This document shows, piece after piece, positions 1-10,406 of a stretch of DNA of 64,000 bases. Under the pieces are notes generated by a model. That model did not search any database and had not been told where the DNA came from. It saw nothing but the letters and a program-made list of their open reading frames with translations. Source of the stretch: Cepaea nemoralis (Eukaryota; Mollusca; Gastropoda; Stylommatophora; Helicidae); NCBI GenBank assembly GCA_014155875.1, contig JACEFZ010028140.1, forward strand, positions 186,001 to 250,000. Direction: 5' to 3'. Both the position numbers and the translations under genes were made by a program. The first letter of the stretch is position 1. Every line of letters starts with the position of its first letter.

Positions 1-1281
1 CTCACAAAGGCATTTGATTTGGTCAGTCGTGAGGGTCTGTTCAAGGCACTAAAGAAGATTGGCTGCCCACCAACTCTTCTGTCCATTGTGGAATCGTTCC
101 ACACAGGCATGAAGGGTATAATCAAGTTTGATGGTGCAACTTCTGAAGAATTTGAAATCAAGAGTGGAGTTAAGCAAGGTTGTGTACTAGCTCCCACCCT
201 CTTTGGAATACTTTTCACTTCTACTGAAATATGCATTTCGTGATCAGGATGGTGGTATATACATTCACTCACGCTCAGATGGCGGCCTCTACAATGCTCA
301 GAGATTGAAGGCTAAGACCAAAATTAGGAGGGTACTGATCAGAGAGTTGCTTTTGCAGATGATGCTGCAGTTACGACCCACTCTGAGGAAGAATTGCAAT
401 GTCTACTATCTGCATTCTCCAATGCTTGTTCTGAATTTGGTTTAACAATTAGCAAAAAGAAGACACAGATTATGTCACAAGGTGCACATGGGGTACCATC
501 AATCTTTATTGACGACGCCGAACTAGAGATAGTAGACCATTTTACATATCTAGGATCAGTGGTAAATAGCAAATTATCCCTAGATCAGGAAATCAACATC
601 CGGATTGGTAAGGCAGCAACAACAATGAACAGGTTAAGAAAAAGAGTCTGGGAGAACAGGAAGCTTACTGCCAAAACAAAAGTCCTTGTCTATCAAGCCT
701 GTGTCCTTAGTACTCTTCTCTATGGCAGTGAAACCTGGACAACTTACTCACACCAAGAGAACAATTTAAACAGCTTTCATATGCGGTGTCTGCGAAGAAT
801 TCTTGGTATTAAGTGGCAAGACAAAATCACAAATACTGAAGTATTGGAAAGATCAGGTTGTGTGACAGTTTATTCCATGCTCAGTCTTCGTAGACTTAGA
901 TGGATAGGACATCTTAGGAGGATGGATGATGGTAGAATACCAAAGGATATCTTTTTTGATGAATTACAGATGGGTAAGAGATCTCAGGGTCGGCCTCTAC
1001 TACGATACAAAGATGTGTGTAAGCGGGACATGATTGATACAGGCATTGATAATGCACATTGGGAGCAAGTCGCCGCTGAACGTGTTGCATGGAGGGCAAA
1101 TATCAGAAATGGAATAAAGTCAAAGGAGAAAATTATTGCAGAAAAGTCACACACCAAGCGTTTGAGACGTAAGATGGTGCATGATGGTGGAAATGACCAC
1201 GTGTTCACATGCACCCACTGTGAACGGACATTTACAGCGCAAATTGGCCTTATCAGTCACACTCGCTACCGCCATAGTTAA
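1..1281 (+). pseudogene. LINE A copy 1: non-LTR RT C-terminal half with zinc finger
   Basis: This is the C-terminal half of a non-LTR retrotransposon polyprotein and is cut by the window start. The RT palm is visible: TKAFD near position 7, the GVKQGCVLAPTLFG block near 165-205, and the catalytic FADDA box near 352-366. The thumb follows (LLYGSETW near 715, then RWIGHLRRMDD near 898). The last 25 residues form a C2H2 finger (C-x2-C, then H-x4-H, about 1207-1275), which may bind the element's RNA or target DNA. Two compensating frameshifts, near 215 and 345, break the palm; from about 330 to the stop the frame is open. The family resembles RTE-like elements, but clade assignment is inference. 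A degraded copy lies at 28,556-29,412 and a fragment at 51,190-51,312. Confidence 0.85.
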
Positions 1282-1350
1282 AAGTTATTATGCCTTTTTA
1301 GAGCACAAACTATCGTCTGTCAAGACGGCAAGGTGCCAATGTAATGTATT
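1282..1350 (+). repeat. LINE A 3' UTR, sharing its end with element X
   Basis: Just after the LINE A stop codon lies a stretch containing AACTATCGTCTGTCAAGACG and GGCAAGGTGCCA. The same stretch closes the X copies at 7,350-7,395 and, reversed, 35,236-35,270. Confidence 0.5.
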
Positions 1351-1419
1351 TGTTGAGAGACATGACAATTTAAAGGTAGACAGAGAGTGCATAATTCAGG
1401 GAGAAAGAGAGGTAGACTG

Positions 1420-1484
1420 AGAAACACGTAGAGAGAGTGAGAGAGAGGAGGTGGAGAGGGAGAGTGAGGTAGACAGAGATACAT

Positions 1485-1538
<54 letters not shown>

Positions 1539-1565
1539 GGAGAGAGAGAGGAAGGGAGGAGAGCT
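1420..1565. repeat. (GA)n microsatellite
   Basis: A degenerate GA-rich tract with a pure (GA)n core at about 1,490-1,531. ORFs across it are low-complexity artefacts. Confidence 0.95.
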
Positions 1566-1759
1566 AGACATAAAAATACATGCAGATAAAGAGGTAGACA
1601 GAGAAACAAACAGATAGAGAAACATGAAGCCCTTTGTCATCTCTACAAAGCTTCTAGTCATCATTAAGCCTACAACTCATATAATCCGCTTTCGACAAAC
1701 TCTTAGTTTGAGTTGGCTTTCCCCGGCCTTCGACTGTAATCAGAATATCTTGGAACATG

Positions 1760-2120
1760 CATACAATCTGATAGAAGGTGGCTTGAATAGATTAAAACAG
1801 GAATCTCTATGGCAAGATGGAAAACATACCGACAATAAAAAGATGCTAATTGCAACTAGAAGAACAGTATTGAATAGCTAAAGAGAACCTATACTGATAT
1901 ATGTTGGCTTGAATAGATTAAAACAGGAATCTCTACGGCAAGATGGAAAACATACCGACAATAAAAAGATGCTAATTGCAACTAGAAGAACAGTGTTGAA
2001 TACCTACATATAACCTATACTGTTATATGCATGCGAAAAAATGACAATAATCTGACAAGCTGAGAAGCATCTCATGTCAACAGAAATGTGGTTTCTGAGG
2101 AAAATACAAAGAATATTTAG
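1760..2120 (+). pseudogene. LINE C fragment (RT thumb) with 126-bp tandem duplication
   Basis: A degraded RT thumb segment. Residues such as LLYAC and STEMWFLRK can be read near 2,008-2,100. A unit beginning GGCTTGAATAGATTAAAACA is present twice, starting at 1,779 and 1,905, giving a 126-bp direct duplication with few mismatches. Stops interrupt every frame. The segment ends against a T3 repeat. Confidence 0.6.
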
Positions 2121-2123
2121 TTA

Positions 2124-2340
2124 GTTAGTCGCGGTTCCAACTTCACAACAAAGGCACCCCCCCCCCCCACACACACACAATACCCTGTTCCTGTGCCAGT
2201 GAATATCAAACAAAATTCTCCTCACTGCCCCACGTGAAAAGTGGAACAAACAGCAGTACCGACAAACCAACAGCCCGCACAAGCAAGTACATGCACCAGG
2301 CCGCCGCCAGAATGCCAACACAACAGTCCGTCACGAAAAT
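2124..2340 (+). repeat. Short interspersed repeat T3
   Basis: Starts AGTTAGTCGCGGTTCCAACTTCAC and includes a conserved CCATGTGAAAAGTGGAACA-like block. The same module occurs at 4,878, 10,068 and 55,595, always on the plus strand. I see no clear tRNA-like box pair, so whether it is a SINE or a MITE is open. A C-run lies at about 2,158-2,168. Confidence 0.65.
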
Positions 2341-2607
2341 TACAATTCATCGTTGATGGAACTGGCAGACACTAGAAAAGCAGCAGCTTTACACACATTA
2401 CTGCATACTGCAAAACTATAGCAACCGGCCGCCGCCATTTTCTGAACATGCAGTTCACAATACAAACAACCGCGAACAGATGAAAAAGCACTCCACACAA
2501 AATCCAAAATTCACAGTGTCGCTCTAAACACTTAACTCAGTAGCTGGGAAACGGAACCATAATTCAAAAAATACCATAGATAGAGAGAAAAACCAATGAG
2601 CAGGTCC

Positions 2608-2653
<46 letters not shown>
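2608..2653. repeat. (AAT)n microsatellite
   Basis: About 15 AAT units immediately upstream of a LINE C 3' fragment. Confidence 0.95.
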
Positions 2654-2654
2654 C

Positions 2655-2912
2655 AACGACACGAAAACCGTAAATTGATTCGAGAATTTATGCATGGATA
2701 GTTACGATTTATTGGGCACGTTAAGAAGAGAAATAAATCTGAAAACTTAGTGACAACTGGCAGTATTGACGGTAAAAGAGCAAGGGGAAGGCAGAGAGAT
2801 AAATACTTGAGTGACCACCTGACATAATCGGGACAATTACACAGAGCTGATCCAAGACTCTGGTGATTGTGTGCTTATCGACATGGCACATGATGAATAG
2901 ATGAATAATGGG
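2655..2912 (+). pseudogene. LINE C 3' end fragment
   Basis: The C-terminal RT region of LINE C can be read with one internal stop: RFIGHVKK, then ENLVTTGSIDGKRARGRQR, then the ending YRHGT. It stops at CATGATGAATAGATGAAT, matching the other LINE C 3' ends at 57,560 and, reversed, 16,220. Confidence 0.75.
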
Positions 2913-3439
2913 AAAAGATTAGAATCCCCCATCTACATTAACCCAGGTCATCGAGATCTATAAGTATTGGTTCTCTGATCTGTGGTTAGGTTTTCAGTAT
3001 TGTTAAAATGTATCCAAATGTCTTTGTAAAGAGGGGTCAATATAGCAAACATCATACACGATGGAGTTTGTATGCGCAAACAAGGGCAGATAATGGCAGC
3101 TATTGTCTGGCGTAAAGTAGAAAATCTGGTCTAGAATTGTGTCCCATTGATAATCAATCTTGACACATTGTCACAGCTTTGAGACAAAGGGTGTCAAGTT
3201 AGTCCTACCTGGTTGAGGTAAGCCGCTAGGTCACTCCGTGCGCATTTGTTTAAATATGAGCTAACTCTTGATCTCAGTGTAGCACTGGCTATGCAAGTCA
3301 AACACAATGAAAAAAGTGGCCACGGGTGGAGGGTGTGTGTGTGTGGGGTGGGGTGGGGGGGGATGTCAGTTAGAAGGGGTGGGGCAGAAATATACCTGAC
3401 ATGTCTGGAAAAACGGAAAGCAACCGGCAAAATATTATT
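2913..3439. other. No gene recognised
   Basis: Unique-looking AT-rich DNA with a G-rich (GT)/(GGGGT) patch at about 3,330-3,365. No coding signal or known repeat was recognised. Confidence 0.5.
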
Positions 3440-3737
3440 TTAAAAAAAAATGCTTCCTCGCTTTGACTCGAGATTAGTCCATATACGTGCTACTACTAGG
3501 GAGTGCACTGGACTGAGTTTTGCGTGTGGATTAGCTTTCCCTATTACCAGTGTCCCTTGCCGTTAAGCGAACGCACTCAGATTTCTGAGGTACTTTTAAT
3601 TTACGTCCACACATCAAGGACGAGAAGGGGACATTTTAGTCCAACTGACCGGTAAAGGGTTTGAACCCGCTACCTTGGTATCAGCACACCGGAAGTTTAA
3701 GACCGAGCTCTCTTATCCATTCGGCCATGCTGACCTA
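3440..3737 (-). repeat. SINE T1 (tRNA-derived), reverse
   Basis: On the minus strand it begins AGGTCAGCATGGCCGAATGG, a tRNA-like box A, and then has GGTTCAAACCC, a box B. A conserved body follows with GACGTAAATTA, CTGAGG/CTGAAG and AGGGAAAGCTAATCC, and it ends in AAAGCGAGC. This is the best preserved member of the commonest SINE here. Other copies lie at 6.4, 19.0/27.2, 27.9, 32.1, 33.3 and 58.9 kb. The head most resembles a class II (Leu/Ser) tRNA; that origin is inference. Confidence 0.8.
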
Positions 3738-3877
3738 AACTATATCATGTAACAGGCCCTTTGCGGAACGTCGCTATCGCCACGGCCTGTTGGAAAGACT
3801 GTCGATCTTCCCCTGCCCAAATATCAAATGGGGAATCCTTTAACGCCACTAAGACAATTCGTAAATACATTCATAAT

Positions 3878-3953
3878 GTATTGTTTGGCGCTCACTGAAG
3901 GTCAGTAAGACAGTTCACAGATACATACAAGGCCTATGAGCGCCAAACAATAC
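3878..3953. repeat. 17-bp perfect inverted repeat
   Basis: GTATTGTTTGGCGCTCA at 3,878-3,894 is repeated as its exact reverse complement at 3,937-3,953, leaving a 42-nt loop. The flanks carry a loosely repeated TAAGACA-TTC motif. Confidence 0.85.
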
Positions 3954-4308
3954 ACGTGAGTTTTCCACGCCCAATACTATCTTCCAATATCCTGTTCCGG
4001 TTCAGCACGCACTTCCGGCATAATCTCGTCTGTTTACACACGAGGCGCGTGCTACACACATGTCGAGTTCATAACAAGCCAGCTCATCAATATATATAAG
4101 TAGCTTTTATATATACTAGCGGCTGCTGATAGGCTACTGAATCTGACAGGTCATCCACAGGACAGGTCCTGACCAGGACTAACTCAGCGCAATAATGAAA
4201 ATGCCAATCAGCGCAAATCGTATAAGACCCAACGGGGACAAAGGGGAAAATATAACCAATCCTGTTTAGAACTAATTCGAAAGAGAGAAAAGACATGAAA
4301 AATAATCA

Positions 4309-4379
4309 AAATCCACACACTCACACACAGACATACAGTCACACACACGTACACACACACACACACATACACACAACAC
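4309..4379. repeat. (CA)n microsatellite
   Basis: An interrupted CA tract. The predicted 91-aa ORF across it is an artefact. Confidence 0.9.
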
Positions 4380-4575
4380 GGACCTCAGTTATAACCGACG
4401 ATGTAGAAGCAGGTGAACTATGCCGAATTTTTATTTTGTGTGTGTTGTTAACCTTTATTTATGTCACACTAAACCTACGGGTGGGATATATTTTAAAAAA
4501 AAATACCAACAACCTCCGTTTCATTAACCCCCAACTTATGGGCTGTCAAGCCTCTAGTCTACATCCTTGATTTTC

Positions 4576-4830
4576 TTGTAAACGGTCACTGTTGCTTAGG
4601 CGATAGTGAGACCCGCAGTTTCACAATTGCCTGGCATACCGAGTAAATGGTTCGAAACCAAGGGCTGGCTATTTGGAAGCAGAGAGCTCTGCGTTGATTC
4701 CAGCGGTATGAGGCGTCGGCGGTTCAGAAATTAGTGACAAACAATTAACAAACATGCCTCGTAAATCACAAACAGCCAGTAAAGGCTGGGATTCATTGTA
4801 AAGTCATGTAAAAGACATGTCGCGAACTTT
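4576..4830 (+). repeat. SINE T4 (tRNA-derived)
   Basis: Contains a box B-like GGTTCGAAACC and then GCGTTGATTCCAGCGGTATG, AGGCGTCGGCGGTT. The body recurs at 28,300-28,445 and 60,960-61,085. Confidence 0.6.
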
Positions 4831-4877
4831 AACCTTTCCACCTACAGCCTATGAGCCGAATTATTGTTACCCCCAGT

Positions 4878-5015
4878 TAGTCAGTTAGTCGCGGTTCCAA
4901 CTTCAGAGCAAAGGGTCACCCCACAATACTCCATTCATGTGCCAGTGAATATCACAAAAATGCGCCTCACTGTTCCATGTGAAAAGTGGAACAGGCAGCA
5001 GTCTCAACAAACCAC
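4878..5015 (+). repeat. Short interspersed repeat T3
   Basis: Second copy of the AGTTAGTCGCGGTTCCAACT module. It includes CCATGTGAAAAGTGGAACAG. Confidence 0.7.
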
Positions 5016-5104
5016 CAGTTATCCTCAGTTTATAGACCCATAGAAAATAATAACTGGCAACATATCGGCCGTATATTTTTTTTTTCCACGCCTAAATTAT
5101 ATGT

Positions 5105-5300
5105 TGAGGGAGCCGAGGAACCACAGTTGCTAGCAGTCTTGCCTGCGGCCCCGTAGTCAAGTGTTCGAATTCTTATAGCAACGGAGGTTTATAAAAAAAA
5201 ATGATACGGACTCCCAGGTCGACCCACATAACATTGTACCAGGAAATATTATGGTGAGTAAAGGCGCTCTTTGTGCCATTGACAACACCACACATGGGAT
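5105..5300 (+). repeat. tRNA-derived SINE, T6-like
   Basis: Box A-like CACAGTTGCTAGCAGTC and box B-like GTGTTCGAATTC are followed by a body with CCCAGGTCGACCCA, matching in layout the elements near 49.1 and 60.1 kb. Confidence 0.45.
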
Positions 5301-5494
5301 ACCGACCGATTGGGCTATTACAAGTATGGGGTTAGAACCAGATAGCCAATACTAGACAAGACGTGGATGCTTTACTCGTCTGGCTGTGTTTTTTTTTAAA
5401 CAAGCCACGCAACCTACTAACCTATATAACTGGCGCAGACCAGTTTGTAATTACGTGTAACCCGACCAAGCAACGATAAACGGACAGATAAACA

Positions 5495-5544
5495 GATTGA
5501 TTGATAGATAGATAGATAGATAGGTAGGTAAGTAGGTGTATAGA

Positions 5545-5575
<31 letters not shown>

Positions 5576-5736
5576 GCAGACATACAGACAGATAGACAGA
5601 CAGACAGATAGATATAGATAGATAGATGGGTGGATGATGGATGGAGGGGTGGTGGGTGGGTGGATGGATAGATGGAGGGATGGATGGGTGGTGGATGAAT
5701 GGATGGATGGGTGGGTGGATGGATAGATAGGTTGGT

Positions 5737-5801
<65 letters not shown>

Positions 5802-5802
5802 G

Positions 5803-5854
<52 letters not shown>

Positions 5855-5868
5855 GGGGGGGGGGGGAA
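5495..5868. repeat. Compound microsatellite (GATA/GACA/GGAT, AT, GA, G)
   Basis: In order: GATA/GACA tetranucleotides, GGAT/GGTG, about 60 bp of (AT)n, about 55 bp of (GA)n and a G-run. Long ORFs on both strands here are low-complexity artefacts. Confidence 0.95.
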
Positions 5869-6101
5869 GAAAACGAGCCCAATAGCACAAACCTGCTGTT
5901 TGTATGAGACGAGTTATGACAATCACACTTTGTAGACCGGAGTGAACAGATACACTGGTGGTCAGTTTTTCCCTCCCGTAGCCAACGCCGAGAGTTGACA
6001 TCGAAACCTTATCCGACCGGGCTCATGCAGTTGTCAACATAATGCAAAAACCATTACATCAACGCGCCGGCTAAGCAAAATTAGGTGACAAGGATACTCC
6101 A

Positions 6102-6368
6102 GTGAAGGACAGAGAACTCTTCTTGCTGCGCTCAAATAAACCTGGAGAGAGATTTGTTGAAAGTCGATTGAAACCGAAACTTTCTAAACTTCAAGGACAT
6201 TTTGAGCTGAAAACCAACATGGGTAATGTCAATATAAGACAGGTGTATGCAAACGGTACAAGGATCATTATGCGGCACACGAAAACTGATGACGTTCTTG
6301 GGGAATTGATAATGGCAAGAAAGAAAGCACAATGGCGGAACCGGAAATACTTTTATGGTGCGTTGTAA
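6102..6368 (+). CDS. Unrecognised ORF
   Basis: An 88-codon open frame from a GTG, rich in Lys/Arg/Leu, with no homology I recognise and no low-complexity sequence. The segment KTDDVLGELIMARKKAQW looks protein-like, but no promoter, splice site or second copy supports it. It lies immediately upstream of a SINE T1 copy. It may be a LINE remnant or chance. Confidence 0.2.
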   Translation: MKDRELFLLRSNKPGERFVESRLKPKLSKLQGHFELKTNMGNVNIRQVYANGTRIIMRHTKTDDVLGELIMARKKAQWRNRKYFYGAL

Positions 6369-6377
6369 ACCAGGAAT

Positions 6378-6634
6378 TTTTTTTTTCGCTCTCTCGCTTT
6401 GAACTCAAGCGTAGTACACACACATTAGCTTCTAGTAGCACTGGGCCGATTATTACCAGTGATCGGACTTTAGTGGTACTTGTAATTTACGTCCCCATGT
6501 CAGGGACGAGAGGCCAACATTTTAGTCCAACTCTCCGGTGTAGAGGTTGAACCAGTTACCTCGGCATTAGCACACCGGATGTTTAAGAACACGCGTTATT
6601 ATCCATTCGGTCATGCTGACCTCCAACCAGGATA
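6378..6634 (-). repeat. SINE T1, reverse, internally deleted
   Basis: Same family as 3,440-3,737, with an internal deletion of about 45 bp near 6,465 and a degenerate box B (AGGTTGAACC reads poorly). Confidence 0.75.
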
Positions 6635-6964
6635 TTTCTTAGTGTTTTTCTAAATATGGATTTCTTTGTTTTAGTTATCTGTTTGTAGACTATTTGTGAA
6701 TTTGTTTGCCACTTTGTGCTCGCCTCTCGAACTTTAGCTCTTGTAGATATTTGTGTCACGTGTCCTTTGTAGGACGTTGCGTTCAACCCCAATTTCAGGT
6801 TGATTTAATAAACAATTTTACATTCAGTAGATTAATAAACAATTTTACGTTCAATAGACAGAGAGTGCTTTATGAATGAGAATTTTATCCTCCAAAATAG
6901 TAATCTTATTATATTTCATTTCATGTTACCACTTGTACTACCTGTATCAGCACTACCTGCTGTT

Positions 6965-7400
6965 TGTTAGCGCCGAATATTGGGTGGCGTGCACCAAACC
7001 CGACAGCCCACATTGTGCCAAAAGCTTCGGGCGGAGGAGCGCAAATGGGAGTGTTCAAGCCTTTTCCTGGTGCGAGGAAATGCAACCAAACCATGGCAGG
7101 GCAGACCCGGCATTAAACCTTGACGGCAACTGGTCTTGGATGAGAGCTCCGACAGGCGGACAATTAAAGCTTTACTAATGCGGCAGCTTCTGCAGCTTGA
7201 CTGGTTCCAGATGTATTGGTGTTAATGTTTTTTTAATGGAATAACTAGAACTAGGCAGGCCAAGAAAGGGATCATGCTTCATGGGCAAAACATGGCTTCT
7301 ACAATTCAGCCTAGGCTTTGTGCTATGGAGAGGTTATTATGTCTTATAACGAAGCACAATGTACAAAACTATCGTCTGTCAAGAAGGCATGGTGTCAGTA
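6965..7400 (+). mobile_element. Element X, likely non-autonomous retroelement
   Basis: Starts TTAGCGCCGAATATTGGGTG, runs through CATTGTGCCAAAAGCTTCGG, AAATGCAACCAAACCATGGC and AGGGATCATGCTTCATGGGC, and closes with AACTATCGTCTGTCAAGAAG. A nearly full reverse copy lies at 35,157-35,730 and a 5' piece at 52,618-52,740. It has no coding capacity. Its terminal about 70 bp resembles the LINE A 3' UTR, suggesting it borrows LINE A machinery (inference). Confidence 0.5.
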
Positions 7401-7401
7401 A

Positions 7402-7470
7402 GACCTCTTGTGCAGTCTTTCCCAGTTCATACATAGCTCTAACATTCCAGGTGCCAATTCTTGAGATTTT
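7402..7470 (-). pseudogene. LINE apurinic-like endonuclease start, fragment
   Basis: The minus strand reads RIGTWNVRAMYELGKTAQE, the characteristic N-terminal block of APE-type LINE endonucleases. It is only about 65 bp long, joined to element X on one side. Confidence 0.65.
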
Positions 7471-7639
7471 ATTAAGTTACAAGACGTAACTCGGCCATCC
7501 AGCATCCCCGTAGCTCCTGCCAATCCACTCTCTAGCTTATTCCCCAGAATACTGTCTGCCATCTACTGCCTATAGCACCTTGCGGTGTAGAACAGGGGAG
7601 GGGGGGGGGAGAGGGATGGGGGTCTTGAGCCTGAGGAAT

Positions 7640-7800
7640 TAAAGCCGCCTGTCTAGTGCAGTCGCCGCGAACTGTGCAGGTTAGAGTTTTCTATTTGCCC
7701 CCGACAGAAAAACATCCACGCTTTACCAAGAATTCGAACCCGGGGATCCCTAAGGAGAACTCGGCATTTCAGCCACTCGGTCTGCCGCTCCTCCCCAAAA
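7640..7800 (-). repeat. tRNA-derived SINE T5 head, reverse
   Basis: The minus strand has box A-like GACCGAGTGGCTGAAATGCC and box B-like CCCGGGTTCGAATTC. No second copy was recognised. Confidence 0.55.
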
Positions 7801-7835
7801 TACTAATCTGCAAATATTTCGTACCCCCTGCCACC

Positions 7836-7925
7836 TGTGTTGTCTTTCCCAATTCATACATAGTTCTAGCATTCCTGGTGCACATTCTGGAGATTTTCAT
7901 AGCTGAAAGATGGTAAGCCTTCGAT
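7836..7925 (-). pseudogene. LINE endonuclease start, second fragment
   Basis: The minus strand reads ARTMYELGKTTQVAGGTKY, the same endonuclease N-terminus as at 7,402-7,470 and in the same orientation. Confidence 0.6.
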
Positions 7926-8849
7926 CCTGACTCCTTGAAACTGTTTCCGCATCTCATCATACCTCATCTAGACGAGGCTCCTTTCTTCTTGGTTGGCTGA
8001 TTTAATCTTGTTTCATTATCTCTACAAATGTTCATGTGTGGTTGAATTATGCAACTAACCTTGTCTACGAGATGGGATAACCATCCCTCATGCCAATGCT
8101 TCACGGATCGCTTGGTAGGTTGCAAAGTTGCTATGTTTTGCTTCCTGTAAGGGCACACGGCGCCAAGTCAGACTGTTCAACCATAAAACAGGGTTATTAC
8201 AAGAAGGTGCCCCGCATAAATCTCTATCACTTAGATTCAACGAGGACAGACCTGGTTAGCACTTATGGATTGACGAACAATCTGAGGCTGTGAATACCAC
8301 CATGTAAGAAACACACACCAAATATCGTTGCAGATATCTGCGATCAATATTTTCTTTTGAGTTATATCCCCTAATGGAGCATAAGGCTTGTAACTAACTT
8401 ACGCCAAACAGTCCTATCTTTTGTTACGCCCTCGTCACAATAACTGAGATAATAGTTATAGTGTTTTTTTTTGTTTTTTTGCCTCAATATAAAATTCAAT
8501 ATCTCAGTAACCAACTGAGGGAAAATGATGAGATTTAGTATATAACCTTATCATTATGTCCACCCAACAAAAAAACTTTTGTTCTGGAGATTGTACAGCA
8601 GATGTCAAAGTTTGTTTATATGCGGTTTATAAATTACGGGTCTGAGATTAAGTCCATCATTTTAACAGTATTACAGCTTCACCAAGACACATCCCCGCAT
8701 TTCAAAAAATTTTCACGTGATTTCTGTTTTGAAACAAACAGCGCGAAGTTCGGGGGGGGGTTTGTTCAGAGGTGTCTCCAAATGGGGATTTTTTCATGAA
8801 ACGTGATTATATAAATAAACTAGCTGACAAGGCCCCGGCTTCTGGCGGG
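7926..8849. other. No gene recognised
   Basis: AT-rich DNA without recognisable coding sequence. A T-run lies near 8,466-8,480 and a G-run at 8,752-8,760. Confidence 0.5.
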
Positions 8850-8850
8850 G

Positions 8851-8943
<93 letters not shown>

Positions 8944-9096
8944 CATACCTGCCTGCCTACCTACCTACCTACCTACCTATCTCCTGACTGCATGCCTGCC
9001 TGCCGGCCGGCCGACCGACCGACCGACCCACCCACCGACCCACCTACCTTTCTTCCTACCTACCTACCTACCTACCTACCTACCTACCTACCTGCC

Positions 9097-9136
<40 letters not shown>

Positions 9137-9140
9137 CGCC
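8850..9140. repeat. Compound tetranucleotide microsatellite
   Basis: (TATC)n to 8,941, then (CTAC)n, (CCGA/CCCA)n, (CTAC)n again and (CTGT)n to about 9,136. Stepwise single-base drift between adjacent tetranucleotides is visible. Confidence 0.95.
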
Positions 9141-9281
9141 CGCGCTATTAAATATTGATAAAAGTTACTGGACAAAATGTGAGGACCATGTGTTGAAAGA
9201 GGAAGAGGACTATTGGAGAAAGGATTGATTGAATTTTATGCAACCGAGAGCAATTATCAACCTACTGGAATCGTCCGACAC

Positions 9282-9316
9282 AGATTAAGGTCTGAGCAGA
9301 TCGCAGACCTTAATCT
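9282..9316. repeat. 13-bp perfect hairpin
   Basis: AGATTAAGGTCTG at 9,282-9,294 pairs exactly with CAGACCTTAATCT at 9,304-9,316 around a 9-nt loop. No T-run or gene context explains it. Confidence 0.8.
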
Positions 9317-9535
9317 ACGTACACATTTACTGGGATATTTTGCTCCAACTATTCAGACGAATTGCAGGCCCTAAACATTACAGCATCAGCATCAGCTGAA
9401 GAAACAAGAAGGAAATGAAATATAAGGTAAGAAATATAGTCCTTCTACTTTCCTGTTAATTTACAAATTATTTACCCCGTGCCTCTGTAAATTCTCTGTC
9501 TTTACTACTATTACACATTGCACCCCTCTCGGGAT

Positions 9536-9778
9536 TCTCCGTGGTGAAGTGGTCAAGCCGTCTGACTCGGGCTCCGAAGGTTGTATGTTCGATTCCGGGC
9601 CGCGTCCTTCATTTCACGAGTGCATTTTTTCGGAGACTCCCGAGGGTCGTCGCTGGAGCTACGGAGTTCGTGCTTTGTGCGACGCTTTCCGCGCTGTGGA
9701 AAGAAACTGAGCCATATGGGATAAAAACCCGGTGCACTGCAGCCGACCCTGTCGAATTTAAGCTACTTCTTTCATTGC
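9536..9778 (+). repeat. SINE T2 (tRNA-derived)
   Basis: The head has box A TGGTGAAGTGGTCAAGCCGT and box B TGTTCGATTCCGGGC. The body has TTCGGAGACTCCCGAGGGTC and GTGCTTTGTGCGACGCTTTC and ends near GACCCTGTCGAATTTAAG. A reverse copy at 56,028-56,268 interrupts LINE H. Confidence 0.8.
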
Positions 9779-10067
9779 ACCCACTCACATACGAATCCGG
9801 ATACGCCTTTGTGTGTCATCTGAATTGGCAGGTCTCCAATTACTGTAAACTTAATTTTGTTAGCGAGAAATCACTAGTTGTTCAGCAAAACATCAAAGGA
9901 ATGTCGCCGCTTTTGATGATTTAAGTTGTTTTTGGACCTATCAAAGACATATTCCTTGGGTGGGGGTAAATATAAGACGGCTGGAAAAATTTCATAACGA
10001 TGCAACAGACAGTTTTCAAAATAATTGATCGTGAATGAAGGCATTCAAATCGGAACATACTATAGTC

Positions 10068-10195
10068 GTTAGTCACGGTTCCAGCTTCACGGCAAAGGGT
10101 CACACAATAATGCTCCATTCCTGTTCCAGTAGATAACACACACAATACGCCTCACCGTCCCATGTGAAAAGTGGAACAGAGACAACAGTAACAAT
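10068..10195 (+). repeat. Short interspersed repeat T3
   Basis: Third copy: AGTCACGGTTCCAGCTTCAC through CCATGTGAAAAGTGGAACAG. Confidence 0.7.
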
Positions 10196-10330
10196 AATAA
10201 CAATGTTTATAAGGCCTGTGACCTCCGACCAGTGACCTGAGAATTATAATCAGAAGAACAAGAAAGAAAATGAAAATGGAAATTAGTGAAGAACAGTTTG
10301 GTGTTATGGAAGGAAAGGGTACAAACAATG

Positions 10331-10405
<75 letters not shown>
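10331..10405. repeat. (AT)n microsatellite
   Basis: About 37 AT units ending exactly where readable LINE B sequence begins. Confidence 0.95.

Positions 10406-10406
<1 letters not shown>

Noticed and set aside
5417..6001. 194-codon ORF on the minus strand and overlapping ORFs
   Set aside because: Consists of Ser/Leu, Tyr/Ile and Thr/His repeats encoded by (GA)n, (AT)n and GATA tracts; not a gene.
8850..9140. CRISPR-like spaced repeats
   Set aside because: Contiguous tetranucleotide tract with no spacers. The 33.7-35.1 kb array also lacks unique spacers.
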